A DNA stretch of 64,000 nucleotides, from NCBI GenBank assembly GCA_030280995.1, contig JASXTE010000016.1, positions 9,011,501 through 9,075,500 on the forward strand. The letters are read 5' to 3'. The stretch comes from Hemileia vastatrix (Eukaryota > Basidiomycota > Pucciniomycetes > Pucciniales > Zaghouaniaceae). Positions 44,601 through 55,766 of this stretch are shown here, piece after piece; the stretch's first letter is position 1, and the number at the start of each line of letters is the position of its first letter. The notes under the pieces are model-generated. The model did not search any database. It was given only the letters and a program-made list of their open reading frames with translations, and was not told the DNA's origin. The position numbers and the translations under genes are program-made.

Positions 44601-45206
44601 GATTAATTTGAGGCAATTTAAATCCTCTTCAAGTGAAGTCATCAAGCTAGAAGGGTTAGCCAATTGCTCATTTAAAGAAAGATCAGATGCTTGAAAGTCA
44701 TCTGGCAGAGATTTATCCTCTAGAAGGACATTGTCAGGCGGGTTGTTTAATTCCCTATTGACATGCATTGAAGAATTAGAAATATACTTAGTCCGTGGGG
44801 TGATAAATCCCTGTGTCCAATAAATTTCAGGTTTCCAATGCATTAAAAAGTCATGGCCAAGAATGGTATTGTCCATCCTTGGAGCATCCAAGACTGATAG
44901 CTCCCACTCGAAGGGGGGAAAGTTCAGAAAGTTGAAAACCCATAAAACTTTCTTACTGACCCAATATTTGGGTTCCTCTGATTCGACTAAGTAAATTGGA
45001 GTTCGATTGATATCTGTAAATGTCAGCTGTAACTTCTCAGCACAAGATAAACTGACAAAAGAAATTGAAGCTCCAGAGTCTATAAGACAACTGAAGGGGA
45101 TATCCTCCTTAAAAAGAATGAATCTCAAGCGGTTTAAGGCAACTCCAGTCCTTAAGAAATGGAGGTTCTGTGCACTGGGAGAGATAAGATAGTTTGCTTT
45201 GCACAC
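41650..45206 (-). pseudogene. pol: RG3 pol: protease, RT, RNase H, integrase, chromodomain
   Basis: The 557-codon frame 43533-45206 holds retropepsin (CLIDSGASISF; ILGHDF) and RT (SSPVLFVKKKDGSLRLCVDY; MPFGL; catalytic YLDD in VVYLDDILIFSK; FLGFTLSTDGL). RNase H follows with a stop near 43535 and a frameshift near 43400-43440 (VLTDNNALKYF; CPGKNCIVPDILS). Integrase has its zinc site (HDSPLAGHFG...CYECNRNK) and core SMDFISQPP. The second catalytic position reads ISFRGS, so Asp is Phe. The Glu motif is ETYAQTERVNQ. Stops occur near 42855 and 42243 and in the tail. The end (41650-42012) is a chromodomain (EWEVSCILDSRMRKGTLQYL, VEWEGF, WEPAIN), marking the element as a chromovirus. Chromodomains guide integration to heterochromatin marks. 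Confidence 0.93.
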
Positions 45207-46408
45207 AAGTAAACTATCTACTAGTTTTTTGACTTCGAACTAGTACCTTCTCTTTCCTTCAATTTTACACAATCTTCCAGCTTGTGCTTACCCCCACAAT
45301 ACATACATAACCCATTATCTGTTTTCCTCTTCCTCTCAGCTTATTTAAGTTCCCCTATAGGATCCAGTACTTTACTGATATCGCCTGGGGTCGAGCTTTT
45401 TGGTCGAGGTTTATTCTTTCCCTTAATAGGATTGGATTGAGTCAAGGAGGATTGAGTTGTTTGTGGGTGTGAAGAAGGTGCCGATTCGAAGTTTAAGACT
45501 TGAGATTTGTTGGCGTATTGACGATGTTGAAGTCGTCCTTGGTAAACGCTGTCAAGTTTGAGGGTTCGATCCATTAAATCTGTTAAAGTAGTCATCTTCT
45601 GACCATGAAGATTTAACTGATCCAGAATCCTCAAAGGAAGTCCTTTTTTAAAATGATACTTAAGGGCAGCATCATTCCAACCTACTCGATTTTGAAGCGC
45701 TCTGAAGTTCGAGATATATTCAGAGGCTTTCCCATTATAACTCATGCGAAGGAAATCAAGTTCAATTTCTGCGTTGTCAGTTTCATTAGGGTCACCAAAC
45801 AACGTGAAGAGTTGGTCTTCAAAATTTTCCCAGTTATTAATAAGTAAGTGGGTTTCGGTTGAAGAGAGCATGAGAAGATAAGGTTCAAACCATCTTGCTG
45901 CTTTTCCGGCCAGGAATGAAGAAGCATAAACAACCTTCGATCAGTCATTATTGAATGTTCGAGGGTCATTATGGAACAGCAGCTTGCAGTTTTTCAAGAA
46001 GGATCGCAATCTGTCTTGATGTTCTCCATCGAATTTATCAGGAGATTTCATAGAAGGAGTTTTGAATTTAGATCCTTCTGAAGATGTTGAATTTGAAAGG
46101 GTCTTCATGAAAAGTTTCATGAAATCTTCCAGAGAATTGCATGGTCCAGGTTCTGAAGGTTGACTAGAAGGGTGATTCGCAGGGGCGGATGGTGTCTCGT
46201 GCATTGTATCCTCTCCTTCTTCATCATCACTAGAATCATCGAAATCTTGTGGGATGTCTTCTACAGATTGGACTGAATGTTGCTGTTCCCTAAGATCGAG
46301 TGGCTCCAAGGAGTGAGTGCGGGAAACAGGCCTAGTGGATGTTGGCCTGCCTCTGGCGCGAGCTCTAGTAGTAGCGCCTGTAGGAGGAGTGCCTTGAACA
46401 GGTGCCAT
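45207..46408 (-). pseudogene. gag: RG3 gag with CCHC zinc knuckle
   Basis: One frame from ATG 46408 to about 45240. The N-terminus is Thr/Arg/Pro-rich and then acidic (DFDDSSDDEEGED). The capsid begins FKTPSMKSPDKFDG and includes LRSFLKNCKLLFHNDP. An in-frame TGA (45941-45943, from CGA by one transition) is followed by VVYASSFLAGKAARWFEPYL and NNWENFEDQLFTLFGDPNE. A TAA at about 45341 precedes the zinc knuckle CMYCGGKHKLEDC (about 45270-45310; C-x2-C-x4-H-x4-C intact). Only two stops break an otherwise complete gag. It would form particles and bind the element RNA. Confidence 0.92.
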
Positions 46409-46485
46409 TTTAAGAATTTAGAGAAAACACCTGAAAAAGGAAGTAGTAGTGCAAAGAATGAGAACTACAGAGAATTAAATTATAC
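46409..46485. other. RG3 leader between 5' LTR and gag
   Basis: On the minus strand the first bases after the 5' LTR are gtataatttaattctctgta. I do not recognise a standard tRNA primer site here, so the priming mode is unclear. Confidence 0.5.
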
Positions 46486-47288
46486 TGTCACCGGGCGACC
46501 TATGCACAAGGTCGAGGATGTTCCTGCAAGTGAGATGAAAGGTTCAGATACTTCTTTGAAGCACAGAGGGATGGTTCAAGGAAGTGATTCAAAGATGACT
46601 CAAAGGAAGAACTACTGCTTTGAGTTATGTTCGAGAAGGATTCTAAGATAATCAAAAGGTAATATTAAAATTCTTAAGATCTCACGAAGGGTTGGAAACT
46701 CAACAATCAAAGATTTAGGATTTAGAAATTATTATTGAGAAAATAAAGAAAGATACAATAATAATGATTTTCACTTTAGAGTTTTATCACTATTAACTAT
46801 AAATACGTTTTATAATTTAATTCTAAGTAATCTCAAACCAAAAACCCAACCCTTTTTATATCCTTTACTCCTCCCTGCATTGATCTCATACTCATCCACT
46901 ATTCCCCACCCCACAAACCATTCAAAATATATCCGTTACACCTGGACCCTCCTCACTAACATCCGTTAACCACTTAATCCTTCACTAACCCTTCCATCCA
47001 TGCTCACTACCCCTTAATAACCCACAGACATTTCATAAACCTTTTAATGTACTATTATATTGGTTATTGCGCTGTGCGTCGCTTATTGAGAAAAAGACTA
47101 AGACACACTATTGAGAAATTGACTAATTTAGATTTAGAGTTTAGACTAGCGCGATTGAATAGCGAGTACATAAAGGAAAGTCGCAGTTGCTATGGAGAGT
47201 TGCTTTCTGCGCTTCGAGTATGGATTTGAGCCCTTTAGTATTGATTTAGTGAGCTACTTTTGCCTCGAGTGTCACGTGGCCCGTGACA
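46486..47288 (-). repeat. RG3 5' LTR
   Basis: 803 bp, TGTCACCGGGCG at left and CCCGTGACA at right as written on +. Partner of 39032-39834 and homologous to the solo LTR 51634-52406. Confidence 0.95.
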
Positions 47289-47293
47289 TAACC
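47289..47293. repeat. RG3 target-site duplication, right (TAACC)
   Basis: Identical to 39027-39031. Confidence 0.92.
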
Positions 47294-47850
47294 CTGAAAA
47301 ATTGATAGTATTTAAATAATCTGTGGGAAACAGTATATTGTTGGATCCATCATCTTCCACTACCCAATCTTTGCTTTGAAATGTTGTAGTAGCTCCAGGG
47401 AGTAATTTTCAACACAACAGCTTTGATTTCATACACATACACATTTCTAGCAGCCAGAACATCCCAATTTTTGAAGTACTGAAGTTTTGAGTTTTCATCC
47501 AAGGGAATAAGTGAATCCATACCTGGGTAAACAGCTGATACGAATCTTTTTAAATTTTCAGATCCTGGAGAAACACAATGCTTTCAAGGGATAGATATAA
47601 AATTTGGGATAGTTGTTTTTCCTTAACCTACTTTTAAAATCCAATAATAAAATTGAGCTGAAACTTCTTGCTGTTCCTGAACTATTCCTGGCTGCTGCAG
47701 TGGCATATAAATAGTCAGGTGAAGAATTGTTACATTTATCAAGAAGAAGCTATAAATTAGAGTTGATGTCATTATGTCACCTTGTGATCCATTTTGAATT
47801 ATTGGAAGGCATTTTATAAAGTCACCTAAGAGGAAGCCAATTCAGGATAA
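47289..47850 (-). pseudogene. Helitron PIF1-like helicase, central part
   Basis: The minus strand reads GDFIKCLPIIQNGSQGDIMT at about 47810-47750. LHLTIYMPLQ, QFYYWILKVG, ENLKRFVSAVYPGMDS and YFKNWDVLAARNVYVYEIKA (about 47490-47430) follow. After a one-base shift come PGATTTFQSKDWVVEDDGSN and TDYLNTINFSG, up to RG3. These are the GGDFRQxLPV, xNMR, YP and LAxRN-xVxxIN blocks of Helitron helicases. The continuation is at 39031-38640. To the right the domain stops at a CACTA-like end near 47851, so the N-terminal Rep and Walker A parts are not visible. Stops mark it as dead. Confidence 0.87.
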
Positions 47851-47895
47851 TCACCACGGGAAATTTGGGGGTGAATTGCTAGCAGTTCTCACTCT
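47849..47895. repeat. CACTA-like terminus in the Helitron helicase
   Basis: CACCACGGGAAATTTGGGGG followed by tgaattgctagcagttctca resembles the CACCACGCAATAT-GGGGGG plus palindrome-on-CTAG ends at 5639 and 22009. The helicase reading stops exactly here, so it looks like the left end of an inserted element. The right end was not identified with confidence. Confidence 0.55.
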
Positions 47896-48099
47896 TTGAA
47901 CTCCATGGTGACCCTAATTTATGCCATGTATCAGACCTTCCATAAATGTCACCTTGAGAATAAATTGGAGTCACATTTAGTCTGAGATTTGTCCTTGATT
48001 GAGGCCCAGTGTGCCCTACATTCAGCACAAGTTGATACAACAAAACTGTAATTTGATCTCTAGTTTAGCAACATTTGAGCACACATTGATCTAACATAC
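47896..48099. other. Interior of a CACTA-like element, no gene
   Basis: Contains short direct motifs (ccttgagaataaattggagt, ttgagcacacattga) typical of subterminal repeats. No coding signal. Confidence 0.35.
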
Positions 48100-48450
48100 A
48101 CATTATGCATGTGTACTCAAAATACATTATTGATGCATATTGAAAATTCATACATATTCATTACCAATTATGCATGCATACTGAATATGCAATTTGCATT
48201 TTGCATAAAGCATAAAGCATATTAAATATTGAATAATTCATGTTTCATATTGCATGAATCATAATGCATTATGCATAATGGATATTGCATATTGAATATT
48301 GCATAATGAATAATGCATAATTCATATTGCATATTGTATATTGTATATTGCATAATTCATGTTGCATATTGAATAATGCATATTGCATAATTCATATTGA
48401 ATATCTCATATTGCATGTCAATGCATAATGCATATGCAACATGAGATATT
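48100..48450. repeat. ATGCAT/TGCATAAT low-complexity array
   Basis: About 350 bp composed almost wholly of overlapping tgcataat, tgcatatt and attcat words, many self-complementary (atgcat). No fixed period is seen. It probably arose by slippage of short palindromic words. Confidence 0.85.
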
Positions 48451-48930
48451 CATGCATACAGAATGTGAAAATTAACCTTCTAGCAAGAAAAGTGAAAAAT
48501 AAGTCATGGGACCTATAATTTTGAAAAGGGAAAAGAGAAATGATGATTTAAGCTTTTTTTACAATAGCCTTAGTTTTTATTATATTGTTAGAAAATATGC
48601 CTTGAAAAACTATATTGAAAAAACCCATATCCTTGGTGAGAAATTCTTCTTCAAGTTTAAAAAGCAAATTTTAACTGTTAGCATTATCTATATAGCTTCA
48701 AATATGGAAGACTCTATGTAAAAAATTAATATCCTCAGTAGTTTACTTATTTATTGTCCATCTCATTTTTATTCTTTGCATAAAGCTTTTGAGGAAAAAA
48801 ATATATAAGAGATATGCATATTTTATCATATCTATGTGCCCCAAATTCAATGTGTCAAACTGTGTTGAATAATCATTTGTTGTATTTGATTTGTGTATTT
48901 TGGGTTGAATGCAAAGTGAGATTGCCAACT
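48451..48930. other. AT-rich spacer
   Basis: A 71-codon + frame at 48506-48721 (Lys/Phe/Tyr-rich) has no recognised domain and is not called. Confidence 0.35.
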
Positions 48931-49160
48931 GGGATGCAAAAAAGTTGGCATGCAATATGAAAATGAATATTGCATAATTAACAGTGGCATTGTAAACTTG
49001 CAATTTCACTGATAGATATTCATACTTGGCTAGTAGTGTGGGGGAACTGGGATGCAAAAAAGTTGGCATGCAATATGAAATGAATATTGCATATGAAAAC
49101 AGTGGCAAGCAAAATTTGCAATTCCACTCATGGATTTTCATTCTTGACTAGTAGTATGGT
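48931..49160. repeat. Direct duplication, 118-bp unit
   Basis: gggatgcaaaaaagttggca at 48931 recurs at 49049. The copies run side by side through gaatattgcat, acagtgg, ttgcaatt-cac and tagtagt. They diverge moderately. Confidence 0.85.
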
Positions 49161-50215
49161 GGTTGGTAGCAGTGGTCAAGCAACCACTAAAAAAATTTGT
49201 GCTTTCATTTTTGAACAGAAGGTATCATGAGTGAAGAATTATGGAAGGTGACCATAATTTATTATTATTCCTTAATTTTATTGAATAATTTTGAATATTG
49301 AAAATGACTTTTGGTTAGCTAGTATTTGATCTAGCTGTGCCAGAGCCTTTCTCAATATTGATGTTACTCTTTAAAATTATTGAATATTTTCCATTATGAG
49401 GATTTGAATCCAGTGCAAGTTAATGTTGGCTCTATATTATGACCATTGAAAAACAGAATTACCTGATTAAAATTAATTACAGTCAGGAAAAAATGTAGTG
49501 ATGGCATTTTTTCACTTTCATTATAATTGAAGGTTGGTTTAATTGTCATTTTGACCTTATGACTGAAAATTGTGGTTCACAAATGTTTAAGTCACTCTTT
49601 CTTTAAATAATATTAAGAGTTGATAATAGGCATGGATAGTGCTCTAAAGTAAATGTTGGCTTGTGGGATCTTGTTATCACTGAAGATACTCTACATATTT
49701 TTTAATCATGTAATGATCAGTTAACCAATGGTGTGAACACTAGTAAAAATATGTGTTGTGAATTAACATCATATTTACATTTGATGGTTGGATAATTGAT
49801 CAAGTCAGTAGCTCTTGACATCTAGTAAAATATGTCAAAAAATATAGATGGTGCAGATAATTTTTCTTTCACAAGCTGATAGTAGGAAAATAATGAACCA
49901 ATTTTTTGGAAATGAACATGCTGGTATTATCAAGTCTTGTGGGTCAGAGATAGCATTTTTGGGTGATTTGTGTAATAAATTATATTTACAAAGTCTGTGA
50001 ATTCAATGTAATGCCCTATAATTGAGATATTTATATGTGATCCATCAGCAAAAGGTATAAATAATGCAGATTTCAGGTTAACTCTGACAACCATTTTTGA
50101 TGGAATACAACAACTTATATAAAATAGGCCTAGACATCTAGTGCAAATTTTTCCCATAGGCATTTATCTTTATCAAACTAGTTATTGCTAGGAATATTAT
50201 GAGTCAAATCATTTC
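49161..50215. other. AT-rich DNA with one palindromic terminus
   Basis: No gene recognised. At 50129-50157, tagacatctagtgcaaattt and then ttcccatagg matches the outer-end type seen at 26406-26441. It is probably the right end of a palindrome-ended element whose left end I cannot place. Confidence 0.35.
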
Positions 50216-51040
50216 TCACCACATCAAATATTGTGTGGACTGGTTAACAAGATACTTGATAAACACTTTAATTCTAGAGTATTAGCTTCCAGAAAGTACT
50301 TGACTGATAGTCAGACGCACATTAGTGAAAGTGGGTGACATAAAGCATAAACAAGGCTGTAACAGGTCAAATTTATACATTATTAGGTTTTTGAACCTTT
50401 GAAAAGCATGGTTAATAAATTTTTTGTCCCACCTATATTTGTGCTAAAGTATGTATTGATTAATAAATCAATCTTTTACTTAGGAAAAATTATTTAAAAT
50501 GCAAATGTGAAGAATGTTGAAGCATTATTATTTTATAACTCCTAAGATTTTCCTATATCATTTCATTAAATGGCCTAAGTGAAGAAAATTCAGATATCAA
50601 AGTTTCCACATATGTATGGGGTAATATTTATCTTCTCATAATAAGATTATAGTGAACTTGTCCTTACCTTTTTATTATCTATGATTAGGAGATTTTTGAA
50701 TCTTGCATGCCAAATGCATCTGGAAGAATGCTATACTTTGATCATAATAATAAAAGGATATTTGAAATTTCAATATATTAATTATATGTTAAGAAAATTT
50801 TATTCTTTCTTTTCATATATTAAATGGCTTAATGCTATGTTTTAATAATAACTGTGTGCTGAAATATGCTTTCCATTATATTATTATTTTTGAGGTAGTA
50901 TTATTTTGTGTTCCAAAGAAATTGGCCAGATTTTTTTACCTTGAATAATGATAATTTAATAAAATTCATTTTTTAAATACAGGATTAATACCTTAAATAC
51001 AATTAAAAAAACAGTGTTATCTGGATTTAAATGGCACCAA
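50216..51040. repeat. Satellite unit 0 (right half of a 1.65-kb unit)
   Basis: Matches 52648-53468 block by block (atattgtgtggactg; ttccagaaagtacttgactg; aggctgtaacagg; cctatatttgtgcta; agaaattggc). It ends with ccaa just before gtgtccttctgagcattggc of the next unit. Confidence 0.85.
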
Positions 51041-51249
51041 GTGTCCTTCTGAGCATTGGCAGATGCTAAAAAAGATACTTTTATGAAGCATATAAGTAAG
51101 GGTATAAGTCTGTGAAAGTTGGGTATTTGTAATTATTAAAGTTTCCTTCTCAGAAATTGACCATTACTCAGGTGAAAACTTTAGGTTCTGTGCAATAGGA
51201 TGGCAAGGGTTTTGCTAATTTCCATAGTATATGATTGTTGGATAACCAT

Positions 51250-51460
51250 AAAAGTGAAGGTGTTACAGACTTGGTCAAAAGTGTCCTTCTGAATGACAGT
51301 ACAGTGCTCAGAAGGACACATTTATAATGCATATCATCTAGGTATTATATGTATACATATCTATCATTTATGCATTATAAAAGTGTCCTTCTGAGAGTTG
51401 GACCATCATTCAAAAGGACACTTTTGACCAAGTCTGTAACACCTTCATTTTAATGTTTAA
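51250..51460. repeat. Long hairpin within the satellite unit
   Basis: The left arm, about 51253-51333 (gtgaaggtgttacagacttg, then tgctcagaaggacacattta), is complementary to the right arm, about 51370-51455 (the tgcattataaaagtgtcctt block and accaagtctgtaacaccttc). A loop of about 40 bp separates them. The same fold occurs in unit 2 at about 54940-55130. An RNA read through this would form a long double-stranded stem. Confidence 0.8.
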
Positions 51461-51633
51461 CCAATGTTCCAGTACCAAGACTATTAAAAGAGCTCATGTC
51501 ATTTACAGTACTTAAAGAGTTCACTTAAACAATTGTTCATCACAGAGAAAGAGAGTTTTATAAGCTTTAAAGATAAAATAGTTATATATAATACCTATAT
51601 GATATGCATTATAAAAGTGTCCTTCTGAGCATC

Positions 51634-52406
51634 TGTCACGTGCCACGTGACACTTGAGGCAAAAGCAGCTCATTAAATCAATAATATCAAGTTCTAAATC
51701 TATATTCGAAGCACAGAAAGCAATTCCCCATAGCAACTGTGATTCCCCTTTGTGTACTTACTATTTAACTGCGCTAACCTAAACTCTAAATCTAAATTAG
51801 TCAATCTCTCAATAGGGTGCCTTATTCTCATTTTCAATAAGCGACGCACAGCGCTAAGATCAACGTAATAGTACAGTAGTAGTTTTTTCATTGAAAGTTT
51901 GTTAATTAATTTAAAAGGGGTAAATTGAGCAGGGATGGATATTAGCAAAGAGGGATTAAGTGTATGTTAGTAATGGTCAATGGTATGGGAATGGTGTGAT
52001 GAAAGGGAGGTCAATGCGAGGAGGAATAAAGGATATAAAAGGGTTGGGTATTTGGTTGTATATTCCTTAGAAATTAATTATAAAACATATTTACATTTAA
52101 TAGTGGTAAAATCTTTAAGTTAAATCATTGTTATTGTATCTTTCTTTTATTTTCTCAAAAATCATTTCTAAATCCTAAACTTTTGATTATTGAGTTTCCA
52201 ACCCTTCATGAGATCTTAAGAATTCCTATTACCTTTGAAACTCTCTTATAATTCTTCTCGAACATACCTCGAACCTGTAGCTCTTACTTTGAGTGACCTT
52301 CGAATCACTTCCTCGAATCATTCCTCTGTGCTTCGAAGAAGTTTCTAAATCGCTCATCTCACTTTCAGGAACATCCTCGACTTTGTGCGTAGGTTGTCCG
52401 GTGACA
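51634..52406 (+). mobile_element. Solo LTR of RG3, TSD GCATC
   Basis: Starts TGTCACGTGCCACGTGACAC and ends TTGTCCGGTGACA, the reverse of the RG3 LTRs and about 773 bp. Flanked by GCATC on both sides (51629-51633; 52407-52411). Unit 2 of the satellite preserves the empty site (gagcattggactgtcattcag at about 55311), so the insertion is directly demonstrated. Confidence 0.93.
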
Positions 52407-53475
52407 GCATCAGACCATCATTCAGAAAGACACTTTTGACCAAGTTTGTAATACCTTCACTTTAATGGTTAGCCAACAATCAAATACAATTGACACTAGC
52501 AAAATCCTTTTCATCTACTTACACATCACTTAATGTGTCCTCATGAGCAATGGTCCATAGCTGAGAAGGACACTTTAAAATTGCCAATCATCTAGGTATT
52601 ACATATATACTAGTGTATCTCTTATGCATTATAAAAAATTAATGTGAACACAAGTAAATATTGTGTGGACTGATTAAGAAGACACTTGTTTAATCCTTTA
52701 ATTTTGGATTTAGAGCTTCCAGAAAGTACTTGACTGATGGTCAGAAACATGTTTGTGCCAGTGGGTGACATAATGCATAAAAAAGGCTGTAACAGGTTCA
52801 ATTATTACGTTAATTGGTTTTTAAACCTTTGAAAAGCAAGGGTATTAATTTGTTGTCCTACCTATATTTGTGCTAGAGTAGTTATTGAGTAATTAATCAA
52901 TCTTTTAGTTAAGAAAAATTATTTAAAATAAAAATTTGAGGAATGTTGAAGCATTATTTTTTTTAAAATCCAAAGATTTTTCTAAATTTAAACATGTTAA
53001 TGGCCTTAGTGAAGAAAATTCAGATATCACAGTTTTCACATATGTATATGAAAATATTCTTTTTCATAATAATAATAAAATGTACTTGCCCTTACCAGTT
53101 TGTTATCTATGATTAGGGTATTGTTGAATCTTGTGCTCCAAATGCATCTGGCAGAATGCTATACTTTGATCATAATAATTAAAGGATATTTGGCAGTTCA
53201 ATATATTTATTATATGTTAGGAAAAACTTATTCTTTACTTTTCATATATTCAATGGCTTAATGCTATGTTTTTAATAATAGTTATGTTTTGCAATATACT
53301 TTCCATTATATTATTTTTTTGATGTAGTATTATTTTGTGTTCTAAAGAAATTGGAAAGCTTTTTTTACCATAAATAATAATAATTAAATAAAATGCATTT
53401 TTCAAATCTGAGATTAATCTTTTAAATACAATTAAAAAACAGTGGTATCTGGCTTTACATGATACCAAGTGTCCT

Positions 53476-54726
53476 TGTTGGTGGGTCGTCTAGAAAAAGG
53501 TAAAGAATAAGAGAGAGTAATGGAGTGGAGGAGAAGGAAGTAATAAAGAGAGGGTAATTAAAGAGAGAGAGAAATATAATTGATGAAATTAAGAAAATAA
53601 TTAAATCAAAATACGAGAGATGCAACGACAGCTCATAAGGAATGACACAAAAGTGAGGTTCTGATTTATTTGTGAATATTTATTTAAGTAAGTAAAGTCT
53701 TCTCTGGGCCTCTAACAATTTGTATTACTTATAGACTTAAAGCAACCTTAAATTATTTATTGAATATTTAGATTAGATTTCTAATACTAATAAAAATAAT
53801 AATAACGTATTGTAAGTATTTAAATGTTTGTATTTTAATTGATCCATAAAGAGGTATTACAAGCCCCTTTTATAGGCAAGGATACTTCTGAGGTTCTTCA
53901 AATGTATATATAAGAGTAATAGAAATGTGAAACAACAGATAAAAGGAAATTAATTCAAACATACTATTTGAGGGGAAAAATGAAACAACAAATTAAAAAT
54001 GTGAGTAAATAAATAACTTTCCCATCTTAAAGTTCCAAAACAAGTAATTAATATAATGAGTAACTAAATAAGTATGAGACCATAAGAACTGTGAGAAAAA
54101 ATATCCTAAACAAGTATTATAATAAGATGTAAAGGTTTAAATTAAAGCAAATAGAATTATTTTCAAACCAAAATTTATGTAATCAATTTAATTCAGTTAT
54201 AAAGAGAAATTAAATAATTTTTTTAACTACTTTAAGTAATTAAATAATTAATTTAATTGTAACTTATTTAAAGTGAGAATTTAATATTAATATATTAAAT
54301 ATGTGTTTTAAGCTATTTAGTAATTTTACTGACACAGTTAAGGGTCAAAAAAGTGCCCAATATTTATGGATAATATTATATGATTAGTTGGATTTAATAT
54401 CTGAATCACATTAATTTATTGGTAATAAAATTTTAAGTGAAATATAATTATGATTAATATTATCATAATTAGTTTAATTAATTTTTTAGATATATTAAAT
54501 ACATAGAAATACACCATGTTTTTACAGAATATAATATTTGTTTATGTAATAAAACTTATTTTAATAATAAAATTAAATATAGTAATTATTTTACTTATTC
54601 ATAAAATATTTTTATTATTTAATAAAATAATTTATTGTAACTACATAGTACATAATGTTATTCCCTTACATGATTTCAGTTATTTATTATATAAATTACT
54701 GGGCTCCTGAGATAGCCTGGCTGATA
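53476..54726 (-). mobile_element. Solo LTR of RG4 family, TSD GTCCT
   Basis: 1251 bp homologous to 56967-58160 and 7827-9001 (tcgtctaga at left; ccccttttataggcaaggat; ggctcctgagatagcctggctga at right). Flanks GTCCT at 53471-53475 and 54727-54731 are identical. The satellite resumes at 54727 exactly where it stopped. A core promoter (minus-strand TATAAAAG) is at 53867-53874. Confidence 0.88.
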
Positions 54727-55766
54727 GTCCTTCTGAGCATTGGCTGATTCTGAGGAAGACACTTTGATAAAGCATATTGGTGAGTGTATAAGTATTTAGA
54801 AGATGAGAAGCTCAAATTATCAAAGTGTCCTTCTCAGAAATGGACCATTACTCAGGTGGACACTACAGGTTTTGTGCAATAGGATGGCAAGTGTTTTTCT
54901 AATGTCAATGATATTAGATTGTTAGCTAGCCATAAAAGTGAATGTATTACAGACTTGCTCAAAAGTGTCCTTCTGAACGATGTTTCAATGCTCAGAAGGA
55001 CACTTTTATAATTCATATCATCTACGTGTTATATGTATACATCTCTTTCTTTTATGAATTATAAAAGTGTCCTTCTGAGTGTCAGACCGTTGTTCAGAAG
55101 GACTCTTTTGACCAAGTCTGTATCACCTTCACTTTTAATATTTAACAATTTTTCCAGTACCAAAACTATTAAAAGAGCTCATGTCATTTACAGTACTTAA
55201 AGTGCTCCCCTAAACAATAGTTCATCACAAGAAAGACAGTTTTATAAACGTTAAAGATAAAATGGTTATATATAAAACCTATATGATATGCATTATAAAA
55301 GTGTCCTTCTGAGCATTGGACTGTCATTCAGAAGGACACTTTTGACCAAGTCTGTAACACCTTCACTTTAATGGTTAGCCAACAATCAAATACCAGGGAC
55401 ATTAGTAAAACCCTTGTCATCTACTTAAAATTCACTTAAGGTGTCTTCCTGAACAACAGTCTATAGCTGAGAAGGACAATTTTAAGTTGTAAATAATCTA
55501 GGTATTAATTATATGCCTTTGTATCTTTTATGAATTATAAAAAATTATTGTGCACACAATCAAATATTGTGTGAACTGGTTAAAAAGATACTTTTTTAAC
55601 CTGTTAATTTTTGATTTTAAGTTTTCAGAAAGTACTTGACTGATGGTCAAAAACATATTTGTGCCAGTGGGTGACATAAAGTATCAAAAAGGCTGTAACA
55701 GGGTCAATTTTTACATTAATAAGTTTTTGAACCTTTAAAAAGCAAGGTTATTATTTTTTTATCCAA
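54727..55766. repeat. Satellite unit 2 (truncated)
   Basis: Collinear with unit 1 from its start through the hairpins, the empty solo-LTR site, and on to about offset 1040. There it is cut by the LTR at 55767. Divergence from unit 1 is modest, with small indels. Confidence 0.87.

Larger units (their letters stand above)
39032..47288 (-). mobile_element. RG3: complete Ty3/gypsy chromovirus, 8257 bp
   Basis: Bounded by two 803-bp LTRs (39032-39834; 46486-47288) and a perfect 5-bp TSD (TAACC). The minus strand carries gag, protease, RT, RNase H, integrase and a chromodomain. Between pol and the 3' LTR lies a + strand gene (Z3) encoding a Zn2Cys6 cluster. LTRs are equal in length with few visible differences, so the insertion is fairly young compared with RG2. 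gag and pol have several stops, so it is not autonomous. gag motifs (NNWENFEDQLFTLFGDPNE) resemble gag proteins I know from rust fungi. It interrupts a Helitron helicase. Confidence 0.95.
51041..53475. repeat. Satellite unit 1 (1.65 kb, enlarged by a solo LTR)
   Basis: Starts gtgtccttctgagcattggc and runs to the next gtgtcct at 53469, 2428 bp. Taking out the solo LTR and its duplication leaves about 1650 bp. It contains several inverted copies of aagtgtccttctga / tcagaaggacactt. No coding frame. Confidence 0.85.

Noticed and set aside
47851..50160. A 2.3-kb CACTA-like element between the terminus at 47851 and the palindromic end at 50129-50157
   Set aside because: The two ends belong to different end-types, and the helicase reading does not resume to the right of 50160, so the pairing is not supported.
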